Below the pieces are notes generated by a model that worked only from the letters and a program-made list of their open reading frames with translations, was not told the origin of the DNA and made no database searches. A DNA stretch of 44,674 nt, taken from positions 1 to 44,674 of the forward strand of contig NZ_LGHM01000162.1 in NCBI RefSeq assembly GCF_001908185.1, written 5' to 3'. The stretch comes from Bradyrhizobium sp. AS23.2 (GTDB taxonomy: Bacteria; Pseudomonadota; Alphaproteobacteria; Rhizobiales; Xanthobacteraceae). A program made the translations under genes and the position numbers. This document shows positions 1 through 8,660 of this stretch, piece after piece; within the stretch, counting starts at the first letter, position 1; each line of letters opens with the position of its first letter.

Positions 1-3000
1 ATCAGGGCGGCGGGGGTGGCCAGGGCTACAGCGCTGGAGCAGGCGGCGGCGGCGGCGGTGCAGGCGGCGCCGGGCTGACCTTAACCTCGGACGTGACGAA
101 CAACGCCGCGATCACGGGCGGCAACGGCGGCAACGGCGGCCGGGGCAATTCTGTCTTCAGCCCGACCTACTCCTATGGGGCCGGTGGTGGTGGCGGCGGC
201 GGCGGGTCGGGCGTCATCGCCACGACGGGCAGCAATCTCGTCAACACCGGCACGATCGCCGGCGGCAACGGCGGCGGCGGTGGCGCGGGTTACGGTCCGG
301 GCCTCCCCTTCCCGAGTTCTCCCGCTGACGGCATCGGCGGGCGCGGCGGCAATGGCGTTACCGCTACGGCTTCCGCCGGGCTGATGATCACCAATTCAGG
401 CTCGATCAAGGGCGGTGACGGCGGCACAGATTTCCAGAACGTGAATATTTCCTCCAGGCCGCAGGCCGGCGGCTATGGAATCGTCGGCCAGAACCTGACC
501 ATCGTCAACAGCGGTACGATCGCCGGCGGTGAGCAGGGTGCCGCCAACACGATGCCTTTTGGCGGGGGGACCGGCGTGCTTTCGTCCGCCATCGTCATCA
601 CCGGCGGCGTCAACAGCATCACGGCGCTCGCCGGCAGCAACATCGGCGCGATCGAACTCGGCGGCGCCACGACGATGGCAGGCGCTTTCAACAGCACGGT
701 CCAGGTCAATGGCGGCGTCACCATGTCGGTGACGGGGGCAACGGCGGCGAATGACGCAACCGGCATCACGACGCTGACGAACTACGGCACCATCGCCATC
801 GGCGCCGGCCGCACGCTGAGCGCCCAGACGATCAACAACAATGGAAGCACGATCAGCATCGGCGCCGGGGCGACGTTGCAAGGCGTCGGCAACACGCTCA
901 ACAACAACGCGGTCATCGATGTCGGCGCCGGCGGTGCCATTGTCGACGCCGGTGCGGTGAACAATCTTAGCGGCGGCACGATCAATTTTAACGGTCCCAC
1001 CGGAACGGCGACGCTGTCTTCGGGAACGAACAGCATCGTCAACGACGGCAACATCAAAGTGCTCGGCGGCAACGTCGCCGTCACAGGCGACATCACAAAC
1101 CAGAACAACGGCGTGCTGACGCTGACCGGCGGCAACATGACCGGGGTTGGCACGCTGACCAACAGCGGAAGCGCGATCGTCAACATCGGCGCAGGTTACA
1201 ATCTCGGCGTCGGGACGTTGAACGTCAATGGCGGCAGCGTGACCGGAACAGGCACGATCACGGCTTCAACCGCAATCAATCTCTCGGGCGGTTCGATCAG
1301 CGCGACGCTAGCCAGCGCCGGTGCCCTGACCAAAGCCGGCGGCGGGACCGCGATCCTCACAGGCGCCAACACCTATACCGGCGGCACCACGATCAACGCC
1401 GGCACGCTGCAGCTCGGCACCGTCGGCAGCACCGGCGCGATCCAGGGCGATGTCACCGTCAGCGCCGGCAGCACATTCAGTCTCGTTGACGCAAACACCA
1501 GTGGAATCACCAGCATTTGGAATTCCGGAACCACGGATTTCCACAACGGCACAAGCGCCGGCAGCGCCACCGTCACCACCGATGCTGGCGGAACGACAGC
1601 GTTCCACGACTCCAGCAGCGGCGGCAGCGCCCGCTTCCTCACCAACGCCGGCGGCGCGTTCGACATCTCGGGCCTGACGGTGGCCGGGATGACCGCCGGC
1701 TCGATCGAGGGCGCGGGCAGTTATTTCCTGGGGTCGAAGCAGCTCACCGTCGGCAGCAACAATGCTTCCACCACGGTCAGCGGGGTCATCGCGGATGGCG
1801 GCGCCTCCGGCGGCACTGGCGGTTCGCTGGTCAAGACCGGCACCGGCACGCTGACGCTGACCGGGAACAACAGCTACACTGGCGGCACCACGATCGCGGC
1901 CGGCACCTTGCAGATCGGCAATGGCGGGACGACGGGCTCGATCGACGGAAATGTCGTCAACGACGGCGTGCTCACCATCAACCGCAGCGACGCGGTCACC
2001 TTGCCCGGCGATATTTCCGGCAGCGGTGCCGTGCAGCAGATCGGCTCGGGCACCACGATCCTGACCGGACACAACAGCTACACCGGCGGCACCACGATCG
2101 CGGCCGGCACTTTGCAGATCGGCAATGGCGGCACGACCGGCTCGATTGCCGGCACTGTCGTCAACGACGGCGTGCTCGCCTTCAACCGCAGCAACGCGGT
2201 CACCTTGGCCGTCAATATTTCCGGCAGCGGTTCCGTACAGCAGATCGGTTCGGGCACCACGATCCTGACCGGCACGAACACCTATAGCGGCGACACAACC
2301 GTCTCCAGCGGCCGGTTGCAGTTCGGCGATGGCAGCGCGAGCGGCAGCAACAATCTGGGCGGCAACCTCAATGTGACCGGCGGCACCTTGGCGATTCAGG
2401 CGCCGGCCACCCTGAATGTCGCGCAGACCGTAACCTTCGGCAACAACACCGCATTATCCATCGTCGCGGGCACGAACAGCCCCGCGCTGTCTGCCGACCG
2501 CGTCGCGATCGGCAACGGCGTCGCCTTCAACATCAGCGGCATCAACGATGCTAGCCAGCTCGACAAGGTGCTGATCGACACCCGATCGGGCATCAGCGGC
2601 GACTTCGCCAACGTCACCATCGGTGGCTTCAGCGGCACGGTAGACTACCTCACGATGTCCGTCCGTAAATCGGCCGACGACCTGCAATACCTCGCCACCT
2701 ACGGTCTGAGCTGGACGGCGGGTAACGACCTCGCCCATGGCACCTTCACGCTGACCAACGCCACCGACACCTTCACGGTCGGGACAGCACTGACCGATCA
2801 GGCAGCGAACCCCGCGACCGGATGGAACGGCACGTCGCTCATCAAGGCTGGCGCCGGCACGCTCATCCTGACCGGACATAACAGCTATAGCGGCGGCACG
2901 ACGATTTCGGGCGGTACGCTCCAGATCGGCAGTGGCGGTGCGACCGGCTCTGTTCTGGGGACAGTCACCGTCGGCAGTGGGGCCACATTCGACGTCGTCA

Positions 3001-5822
3001 ACGCCGACACGAGCGGCATCACCAGCATCTCGAACAGCGGAAATACAAATTTCCGCAACGATACAAGTGCCGGCAGCGCCAGCGTCACCAATATCGGCCA
3101 GCTGAGTTTCTACGACACCAGCACAGCAGGTACCGCCGCCATCACCAACAATGGCACGACCTATTTCCGCGACACCAGCACTGCTGGCAGCGCGACCATC
3201 ACCAACAGCGGCGCCCTGACCTTCAACAACACGAGCACGGCTGGGACCGCCACGATCACCAACAATTCCACCGGCAGCATCAACTTCAACAACTCGAGCA
3301 CCGCCGGGGCCGCCACAATCACCAACAGCGGTCAACTAACCTTCAACGACACGAGCGCGGCCGGCAGCGGAACCATCACCAACAACCGGACCCTGACCTT
3401 CACCGGCTCGAGCACGGCTGGAAGCGCGGACATCACCAACGTCTATTCGATATCGTCCGTGTACTTCGTGGACAACAGCACAGCGGGCAGCGCATCCATC
3501 ACCAACAATGGCGGCATGACATTCGGCAACTCCGCTACAGCCGGTCATGCGACCATCACCAACAACAGCTACCTGACTTTCGGGGACAACAGCACGGCAG
3601 GCAACGCGGCCATGACCAACGTCTCCTCCATGTCGTTTGCGAGTGCGAGCACGGCCGGCAGCGCCACGATCGCCAACATCGCCTCCGGCAGGCTGACCTT
3701 CTGGGACAGCAGCAGCGCCGGCAACGCGACCGTTACGAACAAAGGCACCACGGAATTCCACGGCACCAGCACGGCCGGTAATGCCACTATCGCCAACATC
3801 ACCCAGGGCACGCTGACTTTCCTGGACCACAGCAGCGCCGGCACCGCGATCATCACGAACAACAGCACCGGCACATTCGAATTTAAAGATACCAGCTCCG
3901 CGGGCAGCGCGACCATCACCAACAACGATCAGTTGCTGTTCGCCTCCTCCTCCACGGCCGGCAGCGCCACCATCACCAACAACAGCCAGTTGACGTTCGA
4001 CACCAACGCCACGGCCGGTAGCGCCACCATCACAAACAGTGGCAACGTGCTGTTCGATGGCAACTCGACGCCCGGCAATGCGCAGCTCGTCAACAACGCG
4101 CCCGGCGCTGTCTTCGATCTCTCGATGAGCACCGGCCCGAACGGCGACAACAAACCTACCGCGGGCTCGATCGCGGGCAACGGGACATTCTATCTCGGCG
4201 GCAAGGAACTGACGGTCGGCTTGAACAATCTGTCGACCACCGTCACCGGGGTGATCGCGGATGGCGGTGCCGGCGGCTACACCGGCGCTTCGCTGGTCAA
4301 GACCGGCACCGGTACGCTGACGCTGTCGGGCACCAACACCTATACCGGCGCCACCACGGTCGACGGCGGCACGCTTGCGGTGAATGGTTCGATCGCATCG
4401 TCGAGCGGCGTCACCGTGAACAGCGGCGGCATTCTCGGCGGCACCGGCATCGTCGGCAACACCACGATTGCAAGCGGCGGCGCGCTCGCGCCCGGCAATT
4501 CCATCGGCACGCTCACCGTCAGCGGCAACCTCACCTTCAGTGCCGGCAGCTTCTATACGGTCGAGGTCTCCACGGCCGCCGCCGACAGGACCAATGTTTC
4601 GGGCGCCGCGACGCTCACTGGTGGCACTGTGCAGGCCGTGGCGCTGCCCGGCAGCTTCCGCAGCCAGACCTACACCATTCTCAACGCGACCGGCGGGCTC
4701 GGCGGAACGCGGTTCTCCGGGCTGAACGTCACCGGCAGTTTCAGTCCTGCCCGCAATCCCCACCTCACCTACGATTTGAACAACGTCTATCTCGTGCTCG
4801 ATCCAAGCACGATCGTGCTGCCGGCGGGCGCGAGTGGCAACCAGACCAGCGTCGCCGGCGGCATCAACAAGGCGGTCGAGAGCGGTGGGACGCCGCCGGC
4901 CGGCTTCGATGTGTTGCTCAACATGAGCGGTGCGCAATTGAACCACGCACTCAGCCAGGTCTCGGGCCAGCCCGGCGCCGCCAGCACGCAGGCCGCGTTC
5001 GACGCCACGCAGCAGTTCATAAATATGCTCGATCCGCTCAATGGCGGCACGGACGGCGGACGCAGCGCCGACGGCGGAGCGCTGGGCTATGCCGCTACCG
5101 CGCAGGACGACGCCAAGAACCACAGCGCCGGAATCCGTGAGGCCTATGCCGCGGTGACACCGCGCGAGGCGAGCGGCGATGTCATCGACCGGCGCTGGGG
5201 GGGTGTGGGCCTCAGGCTACGGCGGCGCGAGCACGGTGAACGGCAGCGCTGTGGCCGGTTCGAGCTCGACCACCAGCCGCATCTACGGCACGGCGGTCGG
5301 CGCCGACTATCGCCTCTCGCCGGACACGCTGGTCGGCTTCGCGCTCGGCGGCGCCGGGTTCAATTTCTCGGTCGCGGATGCGCTCGGCAGCGGCCGCGCC
5401 GACATCTTCCAGGCCGGCCTCTATGCCCGCCACAACTTTGGACCGGGTTATGTTTCGGCCGCGCTCGCCTATGGCTGGCAGGACGTGACCACGGATCGCA
5501 CCGTGACGGTCTCAGGCACCGACAAGCTGACCGCGAACTTCAAGGCCAGCACCTTTGCCGGCCGCCTGGAAACGGGCTGGCGCTTTGCCCCAATTCCCGC
5601 CTCCACCTTCGGCGTCACGCCCTACGCGGCGGTACAAGCGACCTCCTTCCACCTGCCCGGCTACGGCGAGACCGCGCTCGTCGGCAGCAACCAGTTTGCG
5701 CTCTCATACGCCTCACAAGACACGACCAACATCCGCACCGAGCTCGGCGCGCGCACCGACCAGCGCTTCCTCGTCAACGAAGGCGTGCTCACCCTGCGCG
5801 GCCGGCTCGCCTGGGCCCATGA
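1..5822 (+). CDS. Autotransporter adhesin, passenger part (5' end outside window, frameshifted at 3' end)
   Basis: The reading frame is already open at base 3, so the N-terminus and signal peptide lie upstream; the first start-like codon (GTG at 93) is not a real start. The product is almost all Gly, Ser, Thr, Asn and Ala with hardly any charged residues, as in type V secreted beta-helix passengers. In order it holds a Gly-rich segment (to about base 560), several PATR-type autotransporter strand repeats of the form LxLTGxNxYTGGTT (near 1350, 1860, 2065, 2260, 2870 and 4320), a block of about 18 short repeats (3024-4098), and the linker before the barrel (about 4800-5190). After a run of seven G at 5197-5203 the frame no longer encodes barrel sequence and runs out-of-frame to a stop at 5822. 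The role is presumably a surface-exposed adhesin or matrix protein; the ligand is unknown. The family is clear, the specific function is not. Confidence 0.85.
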   Translation, partial: QGGGGGQGYSAGAGGGGGGAGGAGLTLTSDVTNNAAITGGNGGNGGRGNSVFSPTYSYGAGGGGGGGGSGVIATTGSNLVNTGTIAGGNGGGGGAGYGPGLPFPSSPADGIGGRGGNGVTATASAGLMITNSGSIKGGDGGTDFQNVNISSRPQAGGYGIVGQNLTIVNSGTIAGGEQGAANTMPFGGGTGVLSSAIVITGGVNSITALAGSNIGAIELGGATTMAGAFNSTVQVNGGVTMSVTGATAANDATGITTLTNYGTIAIGAGRTLSAQTINNNGSTISIGAGATLQGVGNTLNNNAVIDVGAGGAIVDAGAVNNLSGGTINFNGPTGTATLSSGTNSIVNDGNIKVLGGNVAVTGDITNQNNGVLTLTGGNMTGVGTLTNSGSAIVNIGAGYNLGVGTLNVNGGSVTGTGTITASTAINLSGGSISATLASAGALTKAGGGTAILTGANTYTGGTTINAGTLQLGTVGSTGAIQGDVTVSAGSTFSLVDANTSGITSIWNSGTTDFHNGTSAGSATVTTDAGGTTAFHDSSSGGSARFLTNAGGAFDISGLTVAGMTAGSIEGAGSYFLGSKQLTVGSNNASTTVSGVIADGGASGGTGGSLVKTGTGTLTLTGNNSYTGGTTIAAGTLQIGNGGTTGSIDGNVVNDGVLTINRSDAVTLPGDISGSGAVQQIGSGTTILTGHNSYTGGTTIAAGTLQIGNGGTTGSIAGTVVNDGVLAFNRSNAVTLAVNISGSGSVQQIGSGTTILTGTNTYSGDTTVSSGRLQFGDGSASGSNNLGGNLNVTGGTLAIQAPATLNVAQTVTFGNNTALSIVAGTNSPALSADRVAIGNGVAFNISGINDASQLDKVLIDTRSGISGDFANVTIGGFSGTVDYLTMSVRKSADDLQYLATYGLSWTAGNDLAHGTFTLTNATDTFTVGTALTDQAANPATGWNGTSLIKAGAGTLILTGHNSYSGGTTISGGTLQIGSGGATGSVLGTVTVGSGATFDVVNADTSGITSISNSGNTNFRNDTSAGSASVTNIGQLSFYDTSTAGTAAITNNGTTYFRDTSTAGSATITNSGALTFNNTSTAGTATITNNSTGSINFNNSSTAGAATITNSGQLTFNDTSAAGSGTITNNRTLTFTGSSTAGSADITNVYSISSVYFVDNSTAGSASITNNGGMTFGNSATAGHATITNNSYLTFGDNSTAGNAAMTNVSSMSFASASTAGSATIANIASGRLTFWDSSSAGNATVTNKGTTEFHGTSTAGNATIANITQGTLTFLDHSSAGTAIITNNSTGTFEFKDTSSAGSATITNNDQLLFASSSTAGSATITNNSQLTFDTNATAGSATITNSGNVLFDGNSTPGNAQLVNNAPGAVFDLSMSTGPNGDNKPTAGSIAGNGTFYLGGKELTVGLNNLSTTVTGVIADGGAGGYTGASLVKTGTGTLTLSGTNTYTGATTVDGGTLAVNGSIASSSGVTVNSGGILGGTGIVGNTTIASGGALAPGNSIGTLTVSGNLTFSAGSFYTVEVSTAAADRTNVSGAATLTGGTVQAVALPGSFRSQTYTILNATGGLGGTRFSGLNVTGSFSPARNPHLTYDLNNVYLVLDPSTIVLPAGASGNQTSVAGGINKAVESGGTPPAGFDVLLNMSGAQLNHALSQVSGQPGAASTQAAFDATQQFINMLDPLNGGTDGGRSADGGALGYAATAQDDAKNHSAGIREAYAAVTPREASGDVIDRRWGGVGLRLRRREHGERQRCGRFELDHQPHLRHGGRRRLSPLAGHAGRLRARRRRVQFLGRGCARQRPRRHLPGRPLCPPQLWTGLCFGRARLWLAGRDHGSHRDGLRHRQADRELQGQHLCRPPGNGLALCPNSRLHLRRHALRGGTSDLLPPARLRRDRARRQQPVCALIRLTRHDQHPHRARRAHRPALPRQRRRAHPARPARLGP
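1867..2274 (+). repeat. Tandem duplication of a 204-bp (68-codon) PATR unit inside the autotransporter
   Basis: The stretch 1867-2070 is followed directly by a very similar copy at 2071-2274. Both encode a strand repeat beginning NSYTGGTTIAAGTLQIGNGG and ending with a QQIGSGTTILTG segment. The two copies differ at scattered sites, including several non-synonymous ones, so the duplication is not brand new. A third, more diverged start of the unit follows at 2275. The period is a multiple of three, so copy-number change would keep the frame. Confidence 0.85.
3024..4098 (+). repeat. Array of about 18 degenerate ~60-bp units (20-residue STAGSATITN repeats)
   Basis: The translation repeats a unit of about 20 residues whose core reads STAGSATITN, preceded by a variable stretch of the type NxGxLTFxD. 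I count 18 copies, from DTSAGSASVTN to NSTPGNAQLVN. Two related copies also occur near 1530-1650. The units have drifted at the DNA level (many silent changes), and some carry 1-6 extra residues before the core. The regular spacing of TITN and aromatic positions suggests one beta-helix rung, or a rung pair, per unit. Confidence 0.85.
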
Positions 5823-6042
5823 CTCCAACACCGACCGCCTCGTCAGCGCCGCCTTCCAGACGCTCCCCGGCGCCGCCTTCACGGTCAACGGCGCGCGCCC
5901 CGCGGCCGATTCCGCGCTCGTCAGCGGCCGCGCGGAAATGAAATGGAGAAACGGCCTCTCGCTTGCAGGCACCGTCGAGGGCGAATTCTCCCGCAGCACG
6001 CAGACTTACGCCGGCAAGGGCACGGTACGTTATGAATGGTAG
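5179..6042 (+). CDS. Autotransporter beta-barrel translocator domain (separate frame from its passenger)
   Basis: This frame encodes about 280 residues of typical autotransporter barrel: alternating strands such as YGTAVGADYRLSPDTLVGFAL, repeated Gly-aromatic turns, and a C-terminal strand ending VRYEW with a final aromatic residue, the usual outer-membrane assembly signal. It lies in a different frame from the passenger. Removing one G from the seven at 5197-5203 would join the passenger (ending ...DVIDRRWG) directly to VWASGYGG and restore a single protein. The ATG at 5179 has no ribosome-binding site and is probably not a real start. The domain would insert in the outer membrane and export the passenger. 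It is either part of a broken or phase-variable gene, or the frameshift is a sequencing error; I cannot tell which. Confidence 0.85.
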   Translation: MSSTGAGGVWASGYGGASTVNGSAVAGSSSTTSRIYGTAVGADYRLSPDTLVGFALGGAGFNFSVADALGSGRADIFQAGLYARHNFGPGYVSAALAYGWQDVTTDRTVTVSGTDKLTANFKASTFAGRLETGWRFAPIPASTFGVTPYAAVQATSFHLPGYGETALVGSNQFALSYASQDTTNIRTELGARTDQRFLVNEGVLTLRGRLAWAHDSNTDRLVSAAFQTLPGAAFTVNGARPAADSALVSGRAEMKWRNGLSLAGTVEGEFSRSTQTYAGKGTVRYEW

Positions 6043-6352
6043 GCGGCCATGCCTCTCGATGCTTCGCATCAAGAGCGCGGTATTTGGACCTGATGGCCAC
6101 GATGCAATAGTGCCGGTGTTTTGCCCGACGAGTCAAATGGCCGCGCCTGATGACATCAAGCGCATCTCGCGGCTCAATTCGCGCCCTGGAAGAAGCGCTT
6201 CAGGCTTTTGCGCCTGCGCGCCGATAAAGCCAAGCCGCGTCGCGACTCGAGCACCACCACAGCCGGCAACGCGATGATGACGGTTCTACTGTGCATGGGG
6301 TTGTTTTGCAGATTTTAGTTTTGGCGGTGATCCGAGGCGTGACCGCGCCCCC
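6043..6352. other. Intergenic region after the autotransporter; possible dispersed repeat fragments
   Basis: There is no convincing gene in these 310 bases. The short frames present lack ribosome-binding sites and codon character. Two stretches, GTGCCGGTGTTTTGCCCGAC (6111-6130) and ACTGTGCATGGGGTTGTTTT (6287-6306), resemble pieces I recall seeing many times between Bradyrhizobium genes, so this may be a degenerate interspersed repeat. The flanking genes converge here, and no clear terminator hairpin with a T-tract is visible. Confidence 0.35.
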
Positions 6353-7465
6353 TCAGCGCCCCGTCTTCACCTTGGTCCAGAGCCGGTTGATGATGCGCTG
6401 GGTGGCGGGATCGCGGGCGGTGATGACGAACAGCTTTGAGAGCGTCGCCTCATCAGGATAGATGTTCTTGTCGTTCAGGATCTTTGGGTCGACCAGCTTC
6501 TGGCTGGCGAGGTTGCCGCTGGCGTAGGACAGGAAGCTCGAGTTCCTGGCGGCAACGTCCGGGCGGTAGAGATAGTTGATCAGCTCGTAGGCTTCGTTGA
6601 CGTTCTTGGCATCCGCGGGAATCGCGAGATTGTCGAAGAACATCTGCGCGCCCTCCCTCGGAATGGCATAGCCGATCTCGACGCCATTCTTGGCCTCGGC
6701 CGCGCGGGCGCGGGCCTGCATGATGTCGCCGGACCAGCCGACCACGAAGCAGATCTCGCCGGTGGCGAGCGCGCTGAGGTATTCGGAGGAGTGGAACTTG
6801 CGCACGGACGGGCGGACCTTGGCGACGACATCGGCGGCCTTCTCGAGGTCGGCCTGCTTGGTCGAGTTCGGATCGAGCCCGAGATAGTTCAGCGCCGCCG
6901 GAAAGATGTCGTCGGCGGAGTCCAGCATGTGCACGCCGCAGTCTTTGAATTTGGCGAGGTTCTCAGGCTTGAAGACGATCTCCCAGCTGTCGATCTTGGC
7001 ATCGGGCGCCAGGATCTGCTTCACCTTGGCGACGTTGTAGCCGATGCCCGTCGTGCCCCACATGTAGTTGGCGGCGAAGTCGTTGCCGGGATCGTAGGTC
7101 GCCAGATGCTTGGTCACCATCGGCCAGGCGTTGGCGAGGTTCGGCAGCTTCGACTTGTCGAGCTTCTGGAAGATGTTGGCCTTGATCTGGCGCTGCAGGA
7201 AATAGGCGGTGGGCACCACGACGTCGTAGCCGGACTTGCCGGCCATCAGGCGCGTCTCCAGCGTCTCGTTGGCGTCGAAGGTGTCGTAGACCACCCTGAT
7301 GCCGGTCTCCTTGGTGAAGTCCTCAAGGACACCAGGCGCCATGTAGTTGGACCAGTTGTAGAAGTTGACGACGCGCTCCTCGGCCCCCGCAGGAGCGGAA
7401 AGCAACGTCAGCGCCGCGGCGATTGCGAAACCAAGACAAAGCCCCGAGCGGCCGACGTTCGTCAT
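6353..7465 (-). CDS. PotF-like putrescine/polyamine-binding periplasmic protein
   Basis: This is a periplasmic substrate-binding protein of the PotD/PotF family, which captures polyamines for an ABC importer. It starts with a Sec signal peptide (hydrophobic core LGFAIAAALTLLSAPAGA, cleaved before EERVV) and then the mature start VNFYNWSNYMAPGVL typical of PotF. Ligand-site positions known from E. coli PotF appear conserved: the Trp-Ser of NWSNY, the Trp and Asp of VGWSGD, and the Asp of FDNLAIP. The length of about 370 residues is normal. I prefer the ATG at 7465, which has AGAGG nine bases upstream, over the GTG at 7471. The GTG directly follows the stop of the upstream aminotransferase gene, so the two genes are probably translated together. 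No ATPase or permease gene is nearby, so it is either an orphan or works with a transporter encoded elsewhere. The exact polyamine preference is not shown. Confidence 0.88.
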   Translation of the reverse strand: MTNVGRSGLCLGFAIAAALTLLSAPAGAEERVVNFYNWSNYMAPGVLEDFTKETGIRVVYDTFDANETLETRLMAGKSGYDVVVPTAYFLQRQIKANIFQKLDKSKLPNLANAWPMVTKHLATYDPGNDFAANYMWGTTGIGYNVAKVKQILAPDAKIDSWEIVFKPENLAKFKDCGVHMLDSADDIFPAALNYLGLDPNSTKQADLEKAADVVAKVRPSVRKFHSSEYLSALATGEICFVVGWSGDIMQARARAAEAKNGVEIGYAIPREGAQMFFDNLAIPADAKNVNEAYELINYLYRPDVAARNSSFLSYASGNLASQKLVDPKILNDKNIYPDEATLSKLFVITARDPATQRIINRLWTKVKTGR

Positions 7466-7471
7466 CTTCAC

Positions 7472-8653
7472 CTACCTCTTGCGCCCGCGTACCGCGTCGG
7501 ACAGCCGCTCCAGCGCGGTGTCGAGGGTCTCGTCCTTCTTGGCAAAGCAGAAGCGCACCACCGAGGTCACGGGGTCCTGCTCGTAGAACGCCGATACCGG
7601 GATCGCCGCCACCTTGTAGTCCTTCACGATGCGCCAGCAGAACTCGGTATCGCTCTCGTTGAGCCCGAGCGGCGACAGGTCCACGGTGAGGAAGTAGGTC
7701 CCTTGCGACTTCAGCACGGGGAAGCCGAGGCTCTCCAGCCCCTTGGTCAGACGGTCCCTGCTCCGCGTCAGATCCTTGCGCATCGACAGGAAGTAGTCGT
7801 CGGGCTTGCCGAGGCCGTAGGCGACGGCTGCCTGGAGGTTCGGCGCGGTCGTGAAGGTCAGGAACTGGTGCACCTTGGCCGCGACGCGCAGCAAGGGCGG
7901 CGCGGCGCAGACGAATCCGATCTTCCAGCCCGTCAGCGAGAAGATCTTGCCGGCCGAGCCGACCTTGATGGTGCGCTCGCGCATGCCGGGGATGGTGATC
8001 AGCGGGATGTGCTTGTGCTCGTCGAAGGTGACGTGCTCCCAGACCTCGTCGCAGATCGCGATGACGTCGAACTCCTGGCAGTAGCGCGCCAGCAGCTCAA
8101 GGTCCTCACGCGGATAGACCACCGCGGACGGATTCAGGGGATTGTTGAAGAGGACCGCCTTGGTCTTTGAATTGAAGACGCTTTTCAGCATGTCCTCATT
8201 CAGCCGCCAATGCGGCGGCTCGAGCCGCACGAGGCGCGGAATGCCGCCAGCCTGGCGGATGATCGGCAGGTAGGAATCATAGACCGGCTGGAAGCAGACC
8301 ACCTCGTCGCCGGGCTGGACCACCGCGAGAATCGCCGAGGTCAGCGCCTCGGTGCCGCCGGAGGTCACCATCACCTCACTCATCGGATCGAGCTTGAGGC
8401 CGTGCCAATGGCCGTAATGCGTCGCGATCGCCTGGCGCAGTTCCGGCAAGCCCATCATCGACGGGTACTGGTTGTAGCCGTTCAGCGAGGCGTCGGCCGC
8501 GGCGCGGCGGATGTCCTCAGGGCCGGGATCGTCAGGGAAACCCTGGCCGAGATTGATGGCGTTGTTGTCGCGCGCGGCCTGCGACATCGCCTCGAAAATG
8601 GTGACAGGCAGGTCGGCGAAGACCTTGTTCAGCGAAGAGCTCTTGGTCGTCAT
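7472..8653 (-). CDS. Class I/II pyridoxal-phosphate aminotransferase (methionine/kynurenine aminotransferase-like)
   Basis: This is a cytosolic aminotransferase of fold type I, about 393 residues. The N-terminus has the INLGQGFPDDPGP segment, which is characteristic of the YbdL and kynurenine/glutamine transaminase branch. The substrate-loop region reads NQYPSMMGLPELRQAI, NNPLNPSAVVY supplies the conserved Asn-Pro, CDEVWEHVTFD supplies the PLP-ring Asp, and SAGKIFSLTGWKIGF holds the Schiff-base Lys. The conserved C-terminal Arg is likely in VVRFCFAKKDETLD. I take the start at ATG 8653 (MTTKSSS); a longer reading would run 20 residues back through the rhodanese gene. It lies 7 bases after the rhodanese stop, and its own stop abuts the PotF-like gene, so the three look like one operon. 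The amino donor cannot be fixed from sequence; methionine, aromatic amino acids or kynurenine are possible. Confidence 0.88.
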   Translation of the reverse strand: MTTKSSSLNKVFADLPVTIFEAMSQAARDNNAINLGQGFPDDPGPEDIRRAAADASLNGYNQYPSMMGLPELRQAIATHYGHWHGLKLDPMSEVMVTSGGTEALTSAILAVVQPGDEVVCFQPVYDSYLPIIRQAGGIPRLVRLEPPHWRLNEDMLKSVFNSKTKAVLFNNPLNPSAVVYPREDLELLARYCQEFDVIAICDEVWEHVTFDEHKHIPLITIPGMRERTIKVGSAGKIFSLTGWKIGFVCAAPPLLRVAAKVHQFLTFTTAPNLQAAVAYGLGKPDDYFLSMRKDLTRSRDRLTKGLESLGFPVLKSQGTYFLTVDLSPLGLNESDTEFCWRIVKDYKVAAIPVSAFYEQDPVTSVVRFCFAKKDETLDTALERLSDAVRGRKR

Positions 8654-8660
8654 CGCGAGG

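Noticed and set aside
3336..5123. Long minus-strand frame of about 595 codons opposite the autotransporter
   Set aside because: It is the antisense of a Gly/Ala/Thr-rich repeat gene; its product is low-complexity with repeated Ala-Gly-Arg, has no domain and no ribosome-binding site.
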